DNA of 64,000 bases from Clostridia bacterium (GTDB lineage: Bacteria > Bacillota > Clostridia > Lachnospirales > Lachnospiraceae). Both the position numbers and the translations under genes were made by a program. How positions within the stretch are numbered: position 1 is the first letter of the stretch; each line of letters opens with the position of its first letter. The DNA lies in NCBI GenBank assembly GCA_910575725.1, contig CAJTFE010000001.1, positions 207,360-271,359 on the forward strand, read 5' to 3'. The notes below the pieces were generated by a model. The model was not told the DNA's origin. It ran no database searches and saw only the letters and a list, made by a program, of their open reading frames with translations. Below, one piece after another: positions 43,167 through 51,956 of the stretch.

Positions 43167-43817
43167 ATGGAAATAAAAAACAGAGCTTCGAATTATGAAA
43201 AAATGAAAGACCAGATGGCAGAAGTCTTTTTGCAGTACGATCAGGAAAAAATGATTCAAAAATTTGAGCTGGAGCATGACAAAAGTTATCTCTACCTATA
43301 TTTTATAGGGCGGAAGTACCGCATACATCGGCTGACCGGAGCAGCCGCCTGGTCAAAGGATTCCTTTCAGACCGAGGAAAAAGCGGACTATAATGAGGCT
43401 ATGACAATTTATGATGTGCTTTGTTATTCCAAAGAAGACTGCAGACTGTCCCATGAGTGGGTAAACATAGACAGTTGTTCGTCTGTTCAGGGAGGCTCAT
43501 TGGCAAAAGGAAATCAGTTTTTTGGGCATGCCGCAGAAGCCTTTGATGGAAAAGAGACGGCATTTGCCGCGGCATGCGAGAAGCTGGGAGGAAGAAAAAT
43601 TAATAAAGGGGATGCAGCATACGACATAGACATGTTTCCATTTCTGCCGGTGTCATTACGTTATTGGGCATCTGATGAGGAATTCCCGGCAAGCCTTCAG
43701 ATTCTTGTGGATAAAAATATTTTGGATTATATGCATTATGAAACATTGATGTTTGCAATTACACATTTGCTCTATAGGATGAGAAGCGAATGCGAGGAGG
43801 AGACTGCCAATCCATGA
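43167..43817 (+). CDS. DUF3786 domain-containing protein
   Basis: 216 residues of the DUF3786 family found in anaerobes, often near metal or cofactor genes; no function established. Visible signatures are MTIYDVLCYSKEDC (about 76-89), FFGHAAEAFDGKETAFAAAC and LGGRKINKGDAAYDIDMFPF, ending with the conserved YWASDEEFPA. No membrane segment. Its TGA overlaps the next start as ATGA, so it is translationally coupled to the DUF512 radical SAM protein. That suggests a shared pathway. Confidence 0.82.
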   Translation: MEIKNRASNYEKMKDQMAEVFLQYDQEKMIQKFELEHDKSYLYLYFIGRKYRIHRLTGAAAWSKDSFQTEEKADYNEAMTIYDVLCYSKEDCRLSHEWVNIDSCSSVQGGSLAKGNQFFGHAAEAFDGKETAFAAACEKLGGRKINKGDAAYDIDMFPFLPVSLRYWASDEEFPASLQILVDKNILDYMHYETLMFAITHLLYRMRSECEEETANP

Positions 43818-45130
43818 AAAAAAACAAAGAACACATCATCAGCCGGATAGAACCTGGAAGCATTGCAGAAGAGCTTGAGCTGTCTCCTGGCGACGTGCTG
43901 GTATCTGTAAACGGTCAGCGTGTAGAGGATATTTTTGACTACCACTATTTCATTAACGAGGAATATCTGGAGATCTTAATCCGAAAGCCCGACGGAGAGG
44001 AGTGGGAGCTTGAGATCGAAAAGGAGTATGAGGACGACTTGGGGATTGAATTTGAGAACGGCTTGATGGACGAGTACCGTTCCTGCCGGAACAAGTGTAT
44101 GTTCTGCTTCATCGATCAGCTGCCAGGGGGAATGCGGGATACCCTCTATTTCAAGGACGATGATTCCCGTCTGTCCTTTTTGCAGGGGAATTATGTAACC
44201 CTGACGAATATGAGCCATGAGGACGCAGAGCGGATTATCCGGTATCATCTATCCCCAATCAACATCTCCTTTCACACCACGAACCGAGAGCTTCGCTGTA
44301 AGATGCTCAATAACCGCTTTGCCGGGGAGGCCCTTGATAAGGTGGAGCAGTTCTATAAGGCCGGCATCACTATGAACGGGCAGATTGTGCTCTGCAAAGG
44401 AATCAACGACGGGGAGGAGCTGGAACGCACCATAGAAGCGCTGGCAAAATACCTTCCCCATCTCCAAAGCCTTTCGGTAGTTCCCGTAGGACTTACGGAT
44501 TACAGGGAAGGCCTGTACCCCTTGGAGCCATTTACCAGGGAGGACGCACAGCAGGTACTGAGGCAGCTTCATACCTGGCAGAACCGTCTCTTTGAGGAGC
44601 ACAAAACCCACTTTGTCCATGCCGGCGACGAGTGGTATCTTTTGGCCGGGGAGGAGCTGCCAAAAGAGGAAAGCTACGACGGCTACCTTCAGCTGGAAAA
44701 CGGCGTAGGCATGGTGCGGCTTCTCCACGAAGAGCTTAAGAACGAGCTTGCCTGCTGCTCCGGCGACGATAGAAGCCGGAAAGTGACCATTGCCACCGGA
44801 ACACTGGCCGCCCCTATCCTTATGAAAGAGGCAGAACAGATACGCAGAAAGTATCCCAATGTGGAGATTCAGATTTTTCCTGTCAAAAATGACTTTTTCG
44901 GCAGATCTATCACAGTGGCCGGCCTTCTCACCGGACAGGATTTGAAAAAACAGCTAAGCGGACATGCTCTGGGAGAGGAATTGCTGCTGACAGAGCACAT
45001 GATGAAGAGCGGCGAGCGCATTTTTCTGGACGATATGACGGTGGAAGAGCTTTCCAGGGCTTTACAAGTGCCCGTAATTATTGTAGAATCAGACGGAAAA
45101 GCTTTGTTAGAGGCAGTATTAGGAGACTGA
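43814..45130 (+). CDS. DUF512 family protein with PDZ and radical SAM-type cysteine motif
   Basis: 438 residues from the ATG that overlaps the previous stop; an ATG eight codons earlier is less likely. A PDZ-like domain opens the protein (IEPGSIAEELELSPGDVLVS, about 12-31). The radical SAM-like cluster motif is C91-RNK-C95-MF-C98. The DUF512 domain fills the C-terminal half (VGMVRLLHEEL; TIATGTLAAPIL; IFPVKNDFFG). Family members sit next to der in many Clostridia, as here, hinting at a link to ribosome assembly or metal-cofactor chemistry. The substrate is unknown. Confidence 0.88.
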   Translation: MKKNKEHIISRIEPGSIAEELELSPGDVLVSVNGQRVEDIFDYHYFINEEYLEILIRKPDGEEWELEIEKEYEDDLGIEFENGLMDEYRSCRNKCMFCFIDQLPGGMRDTLYFKDDDSRLSFLQGNYVTLTNMSHEDAERIIRYHLSPINISFHTTNRELRCKMLNNRFAGEALDKVEQFYKAGITMNGQIVLCKGINDGEELERTIEALAKYLPHLQSLSVVPVGLTDYREGLYPLEPFTREDAQQVLRQLHTWQNRLFEEHKTHFVHAGDEWYLLAGEELPKEESYDGYLQLENGVGMVRLLHEELKNELACCSGDDRSRKVTIATGTLAAPILMKEAEQIRRKYPNVEIQIFPVKNDFFGRSITVAGLLTGQDLKKQLSGHALGEELLLTEHMMKSGERIFLDDMTVEELSRALQVPVIIVESDGKALLEAVLGD

Positions 45131-45182
45131 GGAAAAGCAGTGCCATAAAACTGCGGAACTGGAATAGGAGATATGTAATATT

Positions 45183-46508
45183 ATGAGCAGACCAATCGTA
45201 GCCATCGTAGGGCGCCCCAACGTAGGGAAATCCACCTTGTTCAACGCCCTGGCAGGCGGGGAGATTTCCATTGTAAAGGATACGCCGGGTGTAACCAGGG
45301 ATCGCATTTACGCAGACGTTACCTGGCTTGACCGGGCATTCACACTCATTGACACAGGCGGTATCGAGCCTGACAGCCGGGACGTGATTCTCTCCCAGAT
45401 GCGGGAGCAGGCCCAGATCGCCATTGACACAGCGGATGTCATTGTATTTCTCACCGATGTACGCCAGGGGCTGGTGGATGCGGATTCCAAGGTGGCCGAT
45501 ATGCTCCGCCGTTCGGGAAAGCCGGTGGTTCTGGTAGTCAACAAGGTAGACAGCTTCCAAAAGCTGATGCCGGATGTGTACGAGTTCTACAACTTAGGTT
45601 TAGGCGATCCCGTTCCCATTTCCTCTGCCTCCCGTCTGGGACTGGGAGATATGCTGGACGAGGTGGCCGGCCATTTCCCGGATCATTCTGAGGAAGAGGA
45701 GGAGGACGACCGCCCGAAGATTGCCATTGTAGGCAAGCCCAACGTGGGAAAATCCTCCATTATCAATAAGCTTACGGGAGAAAACCGCGTCATAGTCTCG
45801 GACATCGCCGGAACGACCCGGGACGCCATTGATACTAACGTGATGCATAACGGCCAGGAGTATGTCTTTATCGACACGGCCGGACTGCGGCGCAAAAGCA
45901 AGGTCAAGGAAGAGCTGGAGCGCTACAGCATCATCCGCACCGTGACAGCGGTGGAACGTGCCGACGTGGTGGTGCTGGTGATTGACGCAGTGGAGGGCGT
46001 TACCGAGCAGGACGCCAAGATTGCAGGCATTGCCCACGATCGGGGCAAAGGCGTCATCATTGCGGTGAATAAGTGGGATGCCATTGAGAAAAATGACAAA
46101 ACCATCTACGAGTATACAAACCGAATCCGCACTATCCTGTCCTACATGCCTTATGCGGAAATGCTGTTTCTCTCGGCTCTGACAGGACAGCGGCTTTCCA
46201 AGCTCTTTGATCTCATAGACCTGGTGATTCAGAACCAGAACCTGCGGATTGCCACCGGTGTACTCAATGAGATTGTAACCGAGGCTGTGGCTCTGCAGCA
46301 GCCGCCGTCAGACAAGGGGAAACGGCTGAAAATCTTCTACGTCACGCAGGTAGCCGTGAAACCGCCCACCTTTGTAATCTTTGTCAACGACAAGGAGCTG
46401 ATGCATTTTTCCTACACCCGGTATCTGGAAAATAAGATCCGGGAGGCCTTCGGCTTCAAGGGTACGGCGCTTAGATTTTTCGTTCGGGAAAGAAAGGGGC
46501 AGCAGTGA
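45183..46508 (+). CDS. der: Ribosome biogenesis GTPase Der (EngA)
   Basis: 441 residues, the full two-GTPase form. First G domain: GRPNVGKS (10-17), [12 protein letters not shown] and NKVD. Second: GKPNVGKS near residue 183, [25 protein letters not shown]-terminal KH-like domain (about 350-441) ends with [12 protein letters not shown]. Der is needed for 50S subunit assembly. Its TGA overlaps the plsY start (TGATG), so the two are translationally coupled. The DUF512 gene lies 52 bases upstream. Confidence 0.96.
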   Translation: MSRPIVAIVGRPNVGKSTLFNALAGGEISIVKDTPGVTRDRIYADVTWLDRAFTLIDTGGIEPDSRDVILSQMREQAQIAIDTADVIVFLTDVRQGLVDADSKVADMLRRSGKPVVLVVNKVDSFQKLMPDVYEFYNLGLGDPVPISSASRLGLGDMLDEVAGHFPDHSEEEEEDDRPKIAIVGKPNVGKSSIINKLTGENRVIVSDIAGTTRDAIDTNVMHNGQEYVFIDTAGLRRKSKVKEELERYSIIRTVTAVERADVVVLVIDAVEGVTEQDAKIAGIAHDRGKGVIIAVNKWDAIEKNDKTIYEYTNRIRTILSYMPYAEMLFLSALTGQRLSKLFDLIDLVIQNQNLRIATGVLNEIVTEAVALQQPPSDKGKRLKIFYVTQVAVKPPTFVIFVNDKELMHFSYTRYLENKIREAFGFKGTALRFFVRERKGQQ

Positions 46509-47155
46509 TGGAACGCCTTATTTGCGTACTTATAGGATATGTGTTTGGTCTGTTTCAGACAAGTTACTTATATGGAAGAATGAGGGGAATTGACATCCGG
46601 GAGCATGGAAGCGGCAACGCCGGAGCTACCAATGCCTTAAGAACTCTGGGGAAAAAGGCCGGGGCCATTACCTTTTTCGGAGACTGCTTCAAATGCGTCT
46701 TTGCGGTGATTGCAGTAAGGCTTCTTTTTCGCAATTACGGCGATCCCTCAGAGAACATAGGCGTTCTCTTTGGCATGTATGCCTCCATGGGTGTGATCCT
46801 GGGCCACAATTTTCCCTTTTACCTGGGATTTAAGGGCGGCAAAGGCATCGCAGCCACAGCCGGCCTGTTTGTGAGCCTGGATCCGGTGCTGATGGTCATT
46901 GCGGCGGTCAGCTTTGTGCTGTCTGTGGCTGTGACAAAGTATGTGTCCGCAGGCTCTGTTCTTGTGGTAATAGAACTGATGGCCGGCGTGCTGATTTACG
47001 GCTTCCTTGGAAAATGGGGCCTTGCGCAGCCGCATTTGTATGAGCTGTATGCCATCACGGCTTTTCTGACGGTTCTTGCCCTTTACAGGCACAAGAAGAA
47101 CATCAAAGGACTTATAAACGGAACAGAGCGGAAGCTGGGACAGAAGGCGGATTGA
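46508..47155 (+). CDS. plsY: Glycerol-3-phosphate acyltransferase PlsY
   Basis: 215 residues, an integral membrane acyl-phosphate:glycerol-3-phosphate acyltransferase that makes lysophosphatidate. The three family motifs are visible: GSGNAGATNALRTLG (about 34-48), GHNFPFYLGFKGGKGIAAT (about 98-116) and a distal hydrophobic block. About five helices. ATG at 46508 (TGATG overlap with der) is preferred to the GTG one codon earlier. With gpsA downstream it supplies the first steps of phospholipid synthesis. Confidence 0.95.
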   Translation: MERLICVLIGYVFGLFQTSYLYGRMRGIDIREHGSGNAGATNALRTLGKKAGAITFFGDCFKCVFAVIAVRLLFRNYGDPSENIGVLFGMYASMGVILGHNFPFYLGFKGGKGIAATAGLFVSLDPVLMVIAAVSFVLSVAVTKYVSAGSVLVVIELMAGVLIYGFLGKWGLAQPHLYELYAITAFLTVLALYRHKKNIKGLINGTERKLGQKAD

Positions 47156-47177
47156 GGCGGCTTTACCCTTTAGTGCT

Positions 47178-47202
47178 ATCGCGCAGCGATTTAGAATAGG
47201 AG
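47178..47202 (+). repeat. 25-bp leader repeat carrying a ribosome-binding site (copy 2)
   Basis: Matches 222-246 with two mismatches and again supplies the AATAGGAG before a start codon. Confidence 0.6.
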
Positions 47203-47203
47203 A

Positions 47204-47488
47204 ATGAATATGTGGTTGTTTTTTGGCATCATTGCGGCTGCAGCGGCGGTATTAAATGTAATATGGACAATAAAAGGCGGGGAGGCCAAATGGTTTCGGT
47301 TTATCAGTTTATCATTTACGGCTTTCACGCTCTGCGCATTTTACAGCGCCGATGCAAAATGGGTGCTCAGCGAGGACTGGAGCGCGCTGCTGGACGTCAC
47401 TCCGGTAATGTCCAAGGCTTTGTGGATAGGCACGGTTATTTCGATTGTGATTAACAGTGTGTCTTTATTTAAAAGTCCAAAGAAGTAA
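47204..47488 (+). CDS. Small membrane protein of unknown function
   Basis: 94 residues with three hydrophobic segments (about 3-20, 30-48 and 68-88) and a basic tail SLFKSPKK. The start follows AATAGGAG. Between the second and third helices lies a short polar loop (ADAKWVLSEDWSALLDV). It lies between plsY and gpsA, 34 bases before the latter, and may be co-transcribed with the lipid genes. I do not recognise the family. Confidence 0.7.
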   Translation: MNMWLFFGIIAAAAAVLNVIWTIKGGEAKWFRFISLSFTAFTLCAFYSADAKWVLSEDWSALLDVTPVMSKALWIGTVISIVINSVSLFKSPKK

Positions 47489-47521
47489 AAAATAAAAAGA
47501 ATCAAAAAGGAGACGGATACA

Positions 47522-48532
47522 ATGGCAAAGGTAAGTGTTATAGGAGCTGGAAGCTGGGGAACGGCCCTGTCCATATTGCTCCACAATAACGGACATGAAG
47601 TAACTTTGTGGTCGATTATGGAAGCCGAGGTGGCGATGCTGAACCAGCAGCATGAGCACAAGGATAAGCTTCCAGGCGTAAAGCTGCCGGAGGATATGCG
47701 TATTACGACAGATCTTGAGAGCAGCATCAAAGGCGCAGAGATGATGGTACTGGCAGTCCCGTCTCCCTTTACCAGAAGCACGGCTCACAGTATGGCTCCC
47801 TTTGTGGAGGACGGGCAGATTATCGTAAATGTGGCCAAGGGAATTGAGGAATCCACCCTGATGACCCTGTCGGAGATTGTGGAGCAGGAGATACCAAACT
47901 GCCGTGCAGCCGTACTTTCTGGCCCGAGCCATGCCGAGGAGGTAGGCCGGGGGCTTCCCACGACTGTAGTAGCCGGGGCCCATGACCGGGAGACGGCGGA
48001 ATATATCCAGAATATTTTTATGAACCAGGTATTCCGTGTGTATACCAGCCCTGATATGCTCGGCATTGAACTGGGAGGCGCTCTTAAAAATGTCATTGCT
48101 CTGGCGGCCGGCATTGCAGACGGTCTCGGCTATGGGGATAATACAAAGGCGGCTCTTATCACCAGGGGAATTGCGGAGATGAGCCGGATCGGGCTTGCCA
48201 TGGGAGGAAGGATTGAGTCCTTCAGCGGCCTGTCTGGCATTGGTGATTTGATTGTAACTTGTGCTTCTGTCCACAGCCGGAACCGGAAGGCCGGATATCT
48301 GATGGGACAGGGGAGAACCATGAAGGAGGCCATGGATGAGGTGAAAATGGTGGTGGAGGGTGTTTACTCTGCCAAGGCTGCCGTGGGGCTTGCGAGAAAG
48401 TATGGGGTGGAGATTCCGATTATTGAGCAGGTGAATGCGGTGCTGTTTGAGGATAAGCCGGCCAGGGAGGCTGTGAATGAGTTGATGATTCGGGATAAGA
48501 AGATTGAGAATCCGTTGATGCCTTGGGAGTAG
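47522..48532 (+). CDS. gpsA: NAD(P)H-dependent glycerol-3-phosphate dehydrogenase GpsA
   Basis: 336 residues. It reduces dihydroxyacetone phosphate to sn-glycerol-3-phosphate for phospholipid synthesis. The Rossmann motif is VIGAGSWGTALS (5-16); the catalytic Lys lies in GALKNVIALAAGIADGLGYG (about 184-203), and the signature GLSGIGDLIVTC follows. The 3' third has a visibly different base texture, with G/T-rich third positions, approaching the palindromic element that begins 14 bases after the stop. Its partner in the pathway, plsY, is two genes upstream. Confidence 0.96.
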   Translation: MAKVSVIGAGSWGTALSILLHNNGHEVTLWSIMEAEVAMLNQQHEHKDKLPGVKLPEDMRITTDLESSIKGAEMMVLAVPSPFTRSTAHSMAPFVEDGQIIVNVAKGIEESTLMTLSEIVEQEIPNCRAAVLSGPSHAEEVGRGLPTTVVAGAHDRETAEYIQNIFMNQVFRVYTSPDMLGIELGGALKNVIALAAGIADGLGYGDNTKAALITRGIAEMSRIGLAMGGRIESFSGLSGIGDLIVTCASVHSRNRKAGYLMGQGRTMKEAMDEVKMVVEGVYSAKAAVGLARKYGVEIPIIEQVNAVLFEDKPAREAVNELMIRDKKIENPLMPWE

Positions 48533-48545
48533 GGGTGGTTGTGGC

Positions 48546-48759
48546 CGCTGGTGTCGCAAAATAAGGCGGCAGGCTTTTCCATATCCTGTGTTCGGACGGT
48601 TCGTGTACACCTTGTCTGCTCTGTACGTACATTGCCATTTTTTTGTTGTTTTGGGTGTTTGGTTTTTTGGCAATGTTCGTCCATATCAGACAAGGTGTAC
48701 GCGAACAGCCGGACACTGGATATTGGAAAAGCCTGCCGCCTTATTTTGCGACACCAGCG
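48546..48759. repeat. Long palindromic repeat element, copy 2
   Basis: 214 bases. The left arm, starting CGCTGGTGTCGCAAAATAAG, is matched by its reverse complement ending at 48759. Pairing continues inward through CGGACGGTTCGTGTACACCT to ATTGCC/GGCAAT around a T-rich centre (48635-48668). Arms are almost perfect over about 90 bases. It begins 14 bases after the gpsA stop. Confidence 0.85.
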
Positions 48760-48894
48760 TTGTTACGTTGTTGGGGGGACGAGTGGGAGGAGGTGGATTT
48801 CTATGCCTCGAAGCTTGATGGGCTGCTGCGTGATCTGGAGAAGAAGTATGGGGATGATGAGCTGCTAAGGGAACCGGTGTACAGCAATTTTTTC
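48760..48894. other. Intergenic stretch with coding-like remnant
   Basis: One plus frame reads DEWEEVDFYASKLDGLLRDL then EKKYGDDELLREPVYSNFF, which looks like protein text, but no start or family was recognised and the upstream part of that frame is repeat-derived. Possibly a gene fragment. Confidence 0.3.
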
Positions 48895-48948
48895 TTGACA
48901 TATGAGACTACTTGTAGTAGTCTTATGATATAGACTACAAATTGTAGT
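48895..48948 (+). promoter_or_regulatory. blaI promoter with two BlaI-type operators
   Basis: TTGACA at 48895-48900. Operator 1 (48906-48922) has arms GACTAC/GTAGTC. Operator 2 (48934-48948) is ACTACAA-A-TTGTAGT, a perfect palindrome with the TACA...TGTA core of BlaI/MecI sites. The sites would cover the spacer and the start region, giving autorepression. The -10 box is uncertain (TAGTCT at 17-base spacing). Confidence 0.75.
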
Positions 48949-49000
48949 ACAGAAGAATTGATGATAGGAAGCAGAGAACAGCAGGAAAGGTGAGGGGATC

Positions 49001-49363
49001 ATGGCAGAGATACAATTAGGTGTAATCGAGGCCCGGTTTGCAGATATGATTTGGGAGCATGAGCCGGTTACTTCTTCGGAGCTTGTGAAACTGGCGGCAG
49101 AAGCGTTTACCTGGAAGCGGACGACTACCCATACGGTCTTAAAGCGGCTGTGCAGTAAGGGCTTATTTGAAAATCAAAAGGGAACCGTGACCAGTCTCAT
49201 TTCCCGCGGGCAGTTTTATTCCATGCAGAGCCGCAGGTTTGTGGAGGATACTTTTGACGGCTCCCTTCCGGCCTTTATTGCCGCCTTTACCAAGAACAGC
49301 ACTTTGACCTCGGAGGAAGCGGCCAGGATCAGAGAAATGATCGACAAAGCCGAGGCGGATTAG
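49001..49363 (+). CDS. blaI: BlaI/MecI family transcriptional repressor
   Basis: 120 residues. The winged-helix domain (about 5-75) contains LGVIEARFADMIWEHEPVTS and KRTTTHTVLKRLCSKGLFEN; the C-terminal half is the dimer and cleavage region (about 85-120). BlaI-type repressors bind TACA/TGTA dyads and are cleaved when the BlaR1-type sensor is activated. Two such dyads lie in its promoter. blaR1 starts 27 bases downstream. No beta-lactamase gene is adjacent, so the regulon is elsewhere or not antibiotic-related. Confidence 0.92.
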   Translation: MAEIQLGVIEARFADMIWEHEPVTSSELVKLAAEAFTWKRTTTHTVLKRLCSKGLFENQKGTVTSLISRGQFYSMQSRRFVEDTFDGSLPAFIAAFTKNSTLTSEEAARIREMIDKAEAD

Positions 49364-49390
49364 GAGCAGGTTTCACACAGAGGTGAGAAT

Positions 49391-51484
49391 ATGGAAAAGA
49401 TCTTTTTAAAATTGCTGAATATGAGTATTGCCGCGGGATGGCTGATTCTGGCTGTGATATTCCTTCGGATACTGTTGAGAAAAGCCCCTAGATGGCTGTC
49501 CTGTATTCTGTGGGGAATCGTGGCTGTCCGCCTGGTATGCCCTGTTTCCTTTGAAAGCTCTCTGAGCCTCATTCCAAGTGCGGAAACCATCAGCCCTGAG
49601 AGCCTCGGCCAGTCCCAGGCGCCTATTATGAGCAGCGGTATCCCGGCGCTTAACAGCACGGTAAATCCCATACTGCAGGAAACCATCGGCGCAGCCTCCA
49701 AAGCTTCCGGCGCAAATCCTTTGAATACAGGAATGCATTTGGCAGGGATTTTCTGGATTCTCGGCATGATTTTCCTGCTGCTGTATGCCTTTGTAAGCTA
49801 TCTGCGCCTTTCTGTCCGGCTTCGGGAGGCTGTTCCGCTGGGGGAGGCAAAGAAACATATCTGGCTTTGCGACGGGGTGAATTCTTCTTTTATTCTGGGA
49901 ATCCTGCGTCCCCGGATCTATCTGCCTTCCGGTCTTAACCAGGAAGAAACCAGGTATGTCCTTGCCCATGAACGGGCCCATTTAAAGCGAGGGGATCATT
50001 TCTGGAAGCTTCTGGCCTATGTGCTGCTGTCTGTCTATTGGTTCCATCCCCTTATGTGGGCGGCCTATATGCTGTTTGGCCGGGATGTGGAGCTTGCCTG
50101 CGATGAAAAGGTGATTGGCTCTATGAACAGCAGCGGAAAGAAAGCTTATTCCCACGTTCTTGTCACCTGCAGCGAAGGGAAAAAGATGGTTCTGGCCTGT
50201 CCTTTGGCCTTTGGAGAAATCGGAGTCAAAGCAAGGGTCAAGGCAGTGCTGAATTACCAAAAGCCTGCCTTCTGGGTGATTCTGACTGCTGTTCCGGTCT
50301 GTATTGCAGCAGCCGTCTGCTTCCTGACCAATCCCAGGCAGGACGCCTATCAAGTGAGAATTGTAATTCCGGCAGGCAGCGAGGGCGGAATCTATTATTC
50401 TGACGAAGAAATTTCTCCCAATAAGGGAAGACTTACCCTCTGGGCGGGGGAAGGCTTAGGCGATACGGAGGTTGTCCTGCTGCCTGTTGACGCAGAGAAG
50501 GAGCAGCTCGATACGCCTGCCTATATGACGCCGGGTATGCCGGTAGAGATCAAGGCGGAAAAAGGCGCCTGGTTCCGAATCGGCGTAAATGCTGATAATT
50601 CCACAGATGAGGATAGGACGGTCTATGTAAAGGCTGAGGGCGTGGAAGTCAGAATTGCCTCAGGAACAGAAGAAGATAGGAAGTATGACGTGATTCCTAT
50701 GGTTCTGGTAAATGATAAATATTATTATGATACCGGAAGGGAGAGCACAAAAGCGGACCGAAGCCCGGACATGGACGGAGAAATCACCTCTGCCGTAGAC
50801 GGAAGCGAAATACCGGCGGAAAATAATCAGTCCAATTTCGGCGCAGGATACAGCTACCAGTTTGGAGAAAAAGATACCATTGAGATTCAGGTAAATGGAA
50901 GATGGATGATTTTTGAGTACCGGGGCGGAGACGGCAGTCTCATCCGCTACCACAATCACTGGTACAATGTGGAAGATTTGTCCGAGGAAACCATAGAATG
51001 GCTTAAGTGGTATAACAGCCTTTCCGAAGAGGAGCAGCTTTCGGTGAGCGCTGTACCATGGGATCTGCAGCTTAGTGAGAATCCTGATAATAGAACAGAG
51101 GATGCAGTAAAGCCTCAGGAAGCCCAAGGTTCTCTGGAAGAGGCTGTTTCCCTTGATACGGACAAGGCGGTAGAGCAGCTGTTAAACACCATATGCAGCA
51201 GTCCGTCCGCTTCCTCCAATCCCCGGGATTATGTAGAGGAGCATTACGCAGAGTACAGGGAGCTGGTTTATTATGGAGAATACACGCTCCGCTATTGTCT
51301 GAACCGTTTTCAAGATGGAGAGGAAACCGGTTTGGAGGGCCGGATTATGGCCCTGATCTGTGAAGAGCTTTTGCAGACAAAAGGAAAAATCCCGGCCGAT
51401 GCGGACACGGCCGGGACGGGGCAGTTCTGGTACGATACCCTTTATGCACATGGAAGTAATCTGGTAGAGCCGTATTTGGAATAA
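49391..51484 (+). CDS. BlaR1/MecR1-type M56 family antirepressor metalloprotease with novel C-terminal region
   Basis: 697 residues. N-terminal helices (about 10-28, 33-52, 118-140) precede the M56 zinc protease with H193-E194-R-A-H197 and the third ligand E234 in DVELACDEK. A further transmembrane helix at about 297-315 is followed by roughly 380 extracytoplasmic residues. That region is not the penicillin-binding domain of true BlaR1, since no SxxK, SxN or KTG was found. Instead it has acidic, Thr/Tyr-rich segments (GAGYSYQFGEKDTIEIQVNG; RYHNHWYNVEDLSEETIEWL) that I cannot assign. It presumably senses an unknown envelope signal and cleaves the BlaI-type repressor. Confidence 0.88.
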   Translation: MEKIFLKLLNMSIAAGWLILAVIFLRILLRKAPRWLSCILWGIVAVRLVCPVSFESSLSLIPSAETISPESLGQSQAPIMSSGIPALNSTVNPILQETIGAASKASGANPLNTGMHLAGIFWILGMIFLLLYAFVSYLRLSVRLREAVPLGEAKKHIWLCDGVNSSFILGILRPRIYLPSGLNQEETRYVLAHERAHLKRGDHFWKLLAYVLLSVYWFHPLMWAAYMLFGRDVELACDEKVIGSMNSSGKKAYSHVLVTCSEGKKMVLACPLAFGEIGVKARVKAVLNYQKPAFWVILTAVPVCIAAAVCFLTNPRQDAYQVRIVIPAGSEGGIYYSDEEISPNKGRLTLWAGEGLGDTEVVLLPVDAEKEQLDTPAYMTPGMPVEIKAEKGAWFRIGVNADNSTDEDRTVYVKAEGVEVRIASGTEEDRKYDVIPMVLVNDKYYYDTGRESTKADRSPDMDGEITSAVDGSEIPAENNQSNFGAGYSYQFGEKDTIEIQVNGRWMIFEYRGGDGSLIRYHNHWYNVEDLSEETIEWLKWYNSLSEEEQLSVSAVPWDLQLSENPDNRTEDAVKPQEAQGSLEEAVSLDTDKAVEQLLNTICSSPSASSNPRDYVEEHYAEYRELVYYGEYTLRYCLNRFQDGEETGLEGRIMALICEELLQTKGKIPADADTAGTGQFWYDTLYAHGSNLVEPYLE

Positions 51485-51508
51485 AGGGAAGTTTGACGCC
51501 CCATCAGC

Positions 51509-51895
51509 TTACTGTGGGGTGTTTGACTTGGCCGGGATTATCTCAATCCAATAGCCGTCCGGATCCGCAATAAAATAGATTCCCATATCAGGATTTTCAT
51601 AGCAGATACAGTTCATTTCCTGGTGCTTTTTGTGGGCGGCATCCATATCGTCGGTGGTGAATGCCAGATGGATTTCATTGTCGCCCAGATTGTAGCGATC
51701 CCCTTCCCAGTCACGAAGCCAGGTGAGCTCAAGCTGAAAGCCAGTCTTGCCGTCGGTTAAGTAGGAGAGGATAAAGCTGCCGTCCGCAGCTTCCTTTCTC
51801 CGGGCCTCCTTAAGTCCAAGGGCTTTCTCGTAGAAGTCCAGGGACTTCTCCAGGTTGATTACATTGTAGTTGTAGTGTGCAAATTGAAAATTCAT
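51509..51895 (-). CDS. VOC family protein, lactoylglutathione lyase (glyoxalase I)-like
   Basis: 128 residues from the ATG at 51895 (AAAGGAG upstream). The betaalphabetabetabeta repeats show metal ligands of the glyoxalase type: H of FAHYNYNV (His5), E in FQLELTWLRD, H in NEIHLAFTT and E in GYWIEIIPA. This set fits nickel- or zinc-dependent GloA enzymes that convert methylglyoxal adducts. The neighbour on the same strand, 61 bases upstream, is an MBL-fold hydrolase, but that one does not look like a canonical glyoxalase II. Confidence 0.87.
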   Translation of the reverse strand: MNFQFAHYNYNVINLEKSLDFYEKALGLKEARRKEAADGSFILSYLTDGKTGFQLELTWLRDWEGDRYNLGDNEIHLAFTTDDMDAAHKKHQEMNCICYENPDMGIYFIADPDGYWIEIIPAKSNTPQ

Positions 51896-51956
51896 GGCAG
51901 TTTCTCCTTTCATGGCTCTGCATATGTTTTAAATGCGAAAAGGCATAGGGCGGCTT

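Noticed and set aside
47465..48673. Minus-strand open frame of 402 codons across gpsA
   Set aside because: It is the antisense shadow of gpsA plus palindromic repeat; no ribosome-binding site, and the protein text is His/Arg/Pro-rich nonsense.
48539..48868. Similar short peptides (RQGVREQPDTGYWKS type) recurring at several palindromes
   Set aside because: They are translations of the shared repeat core, in different frames and without ribosome-binding sites, not a peptide family.
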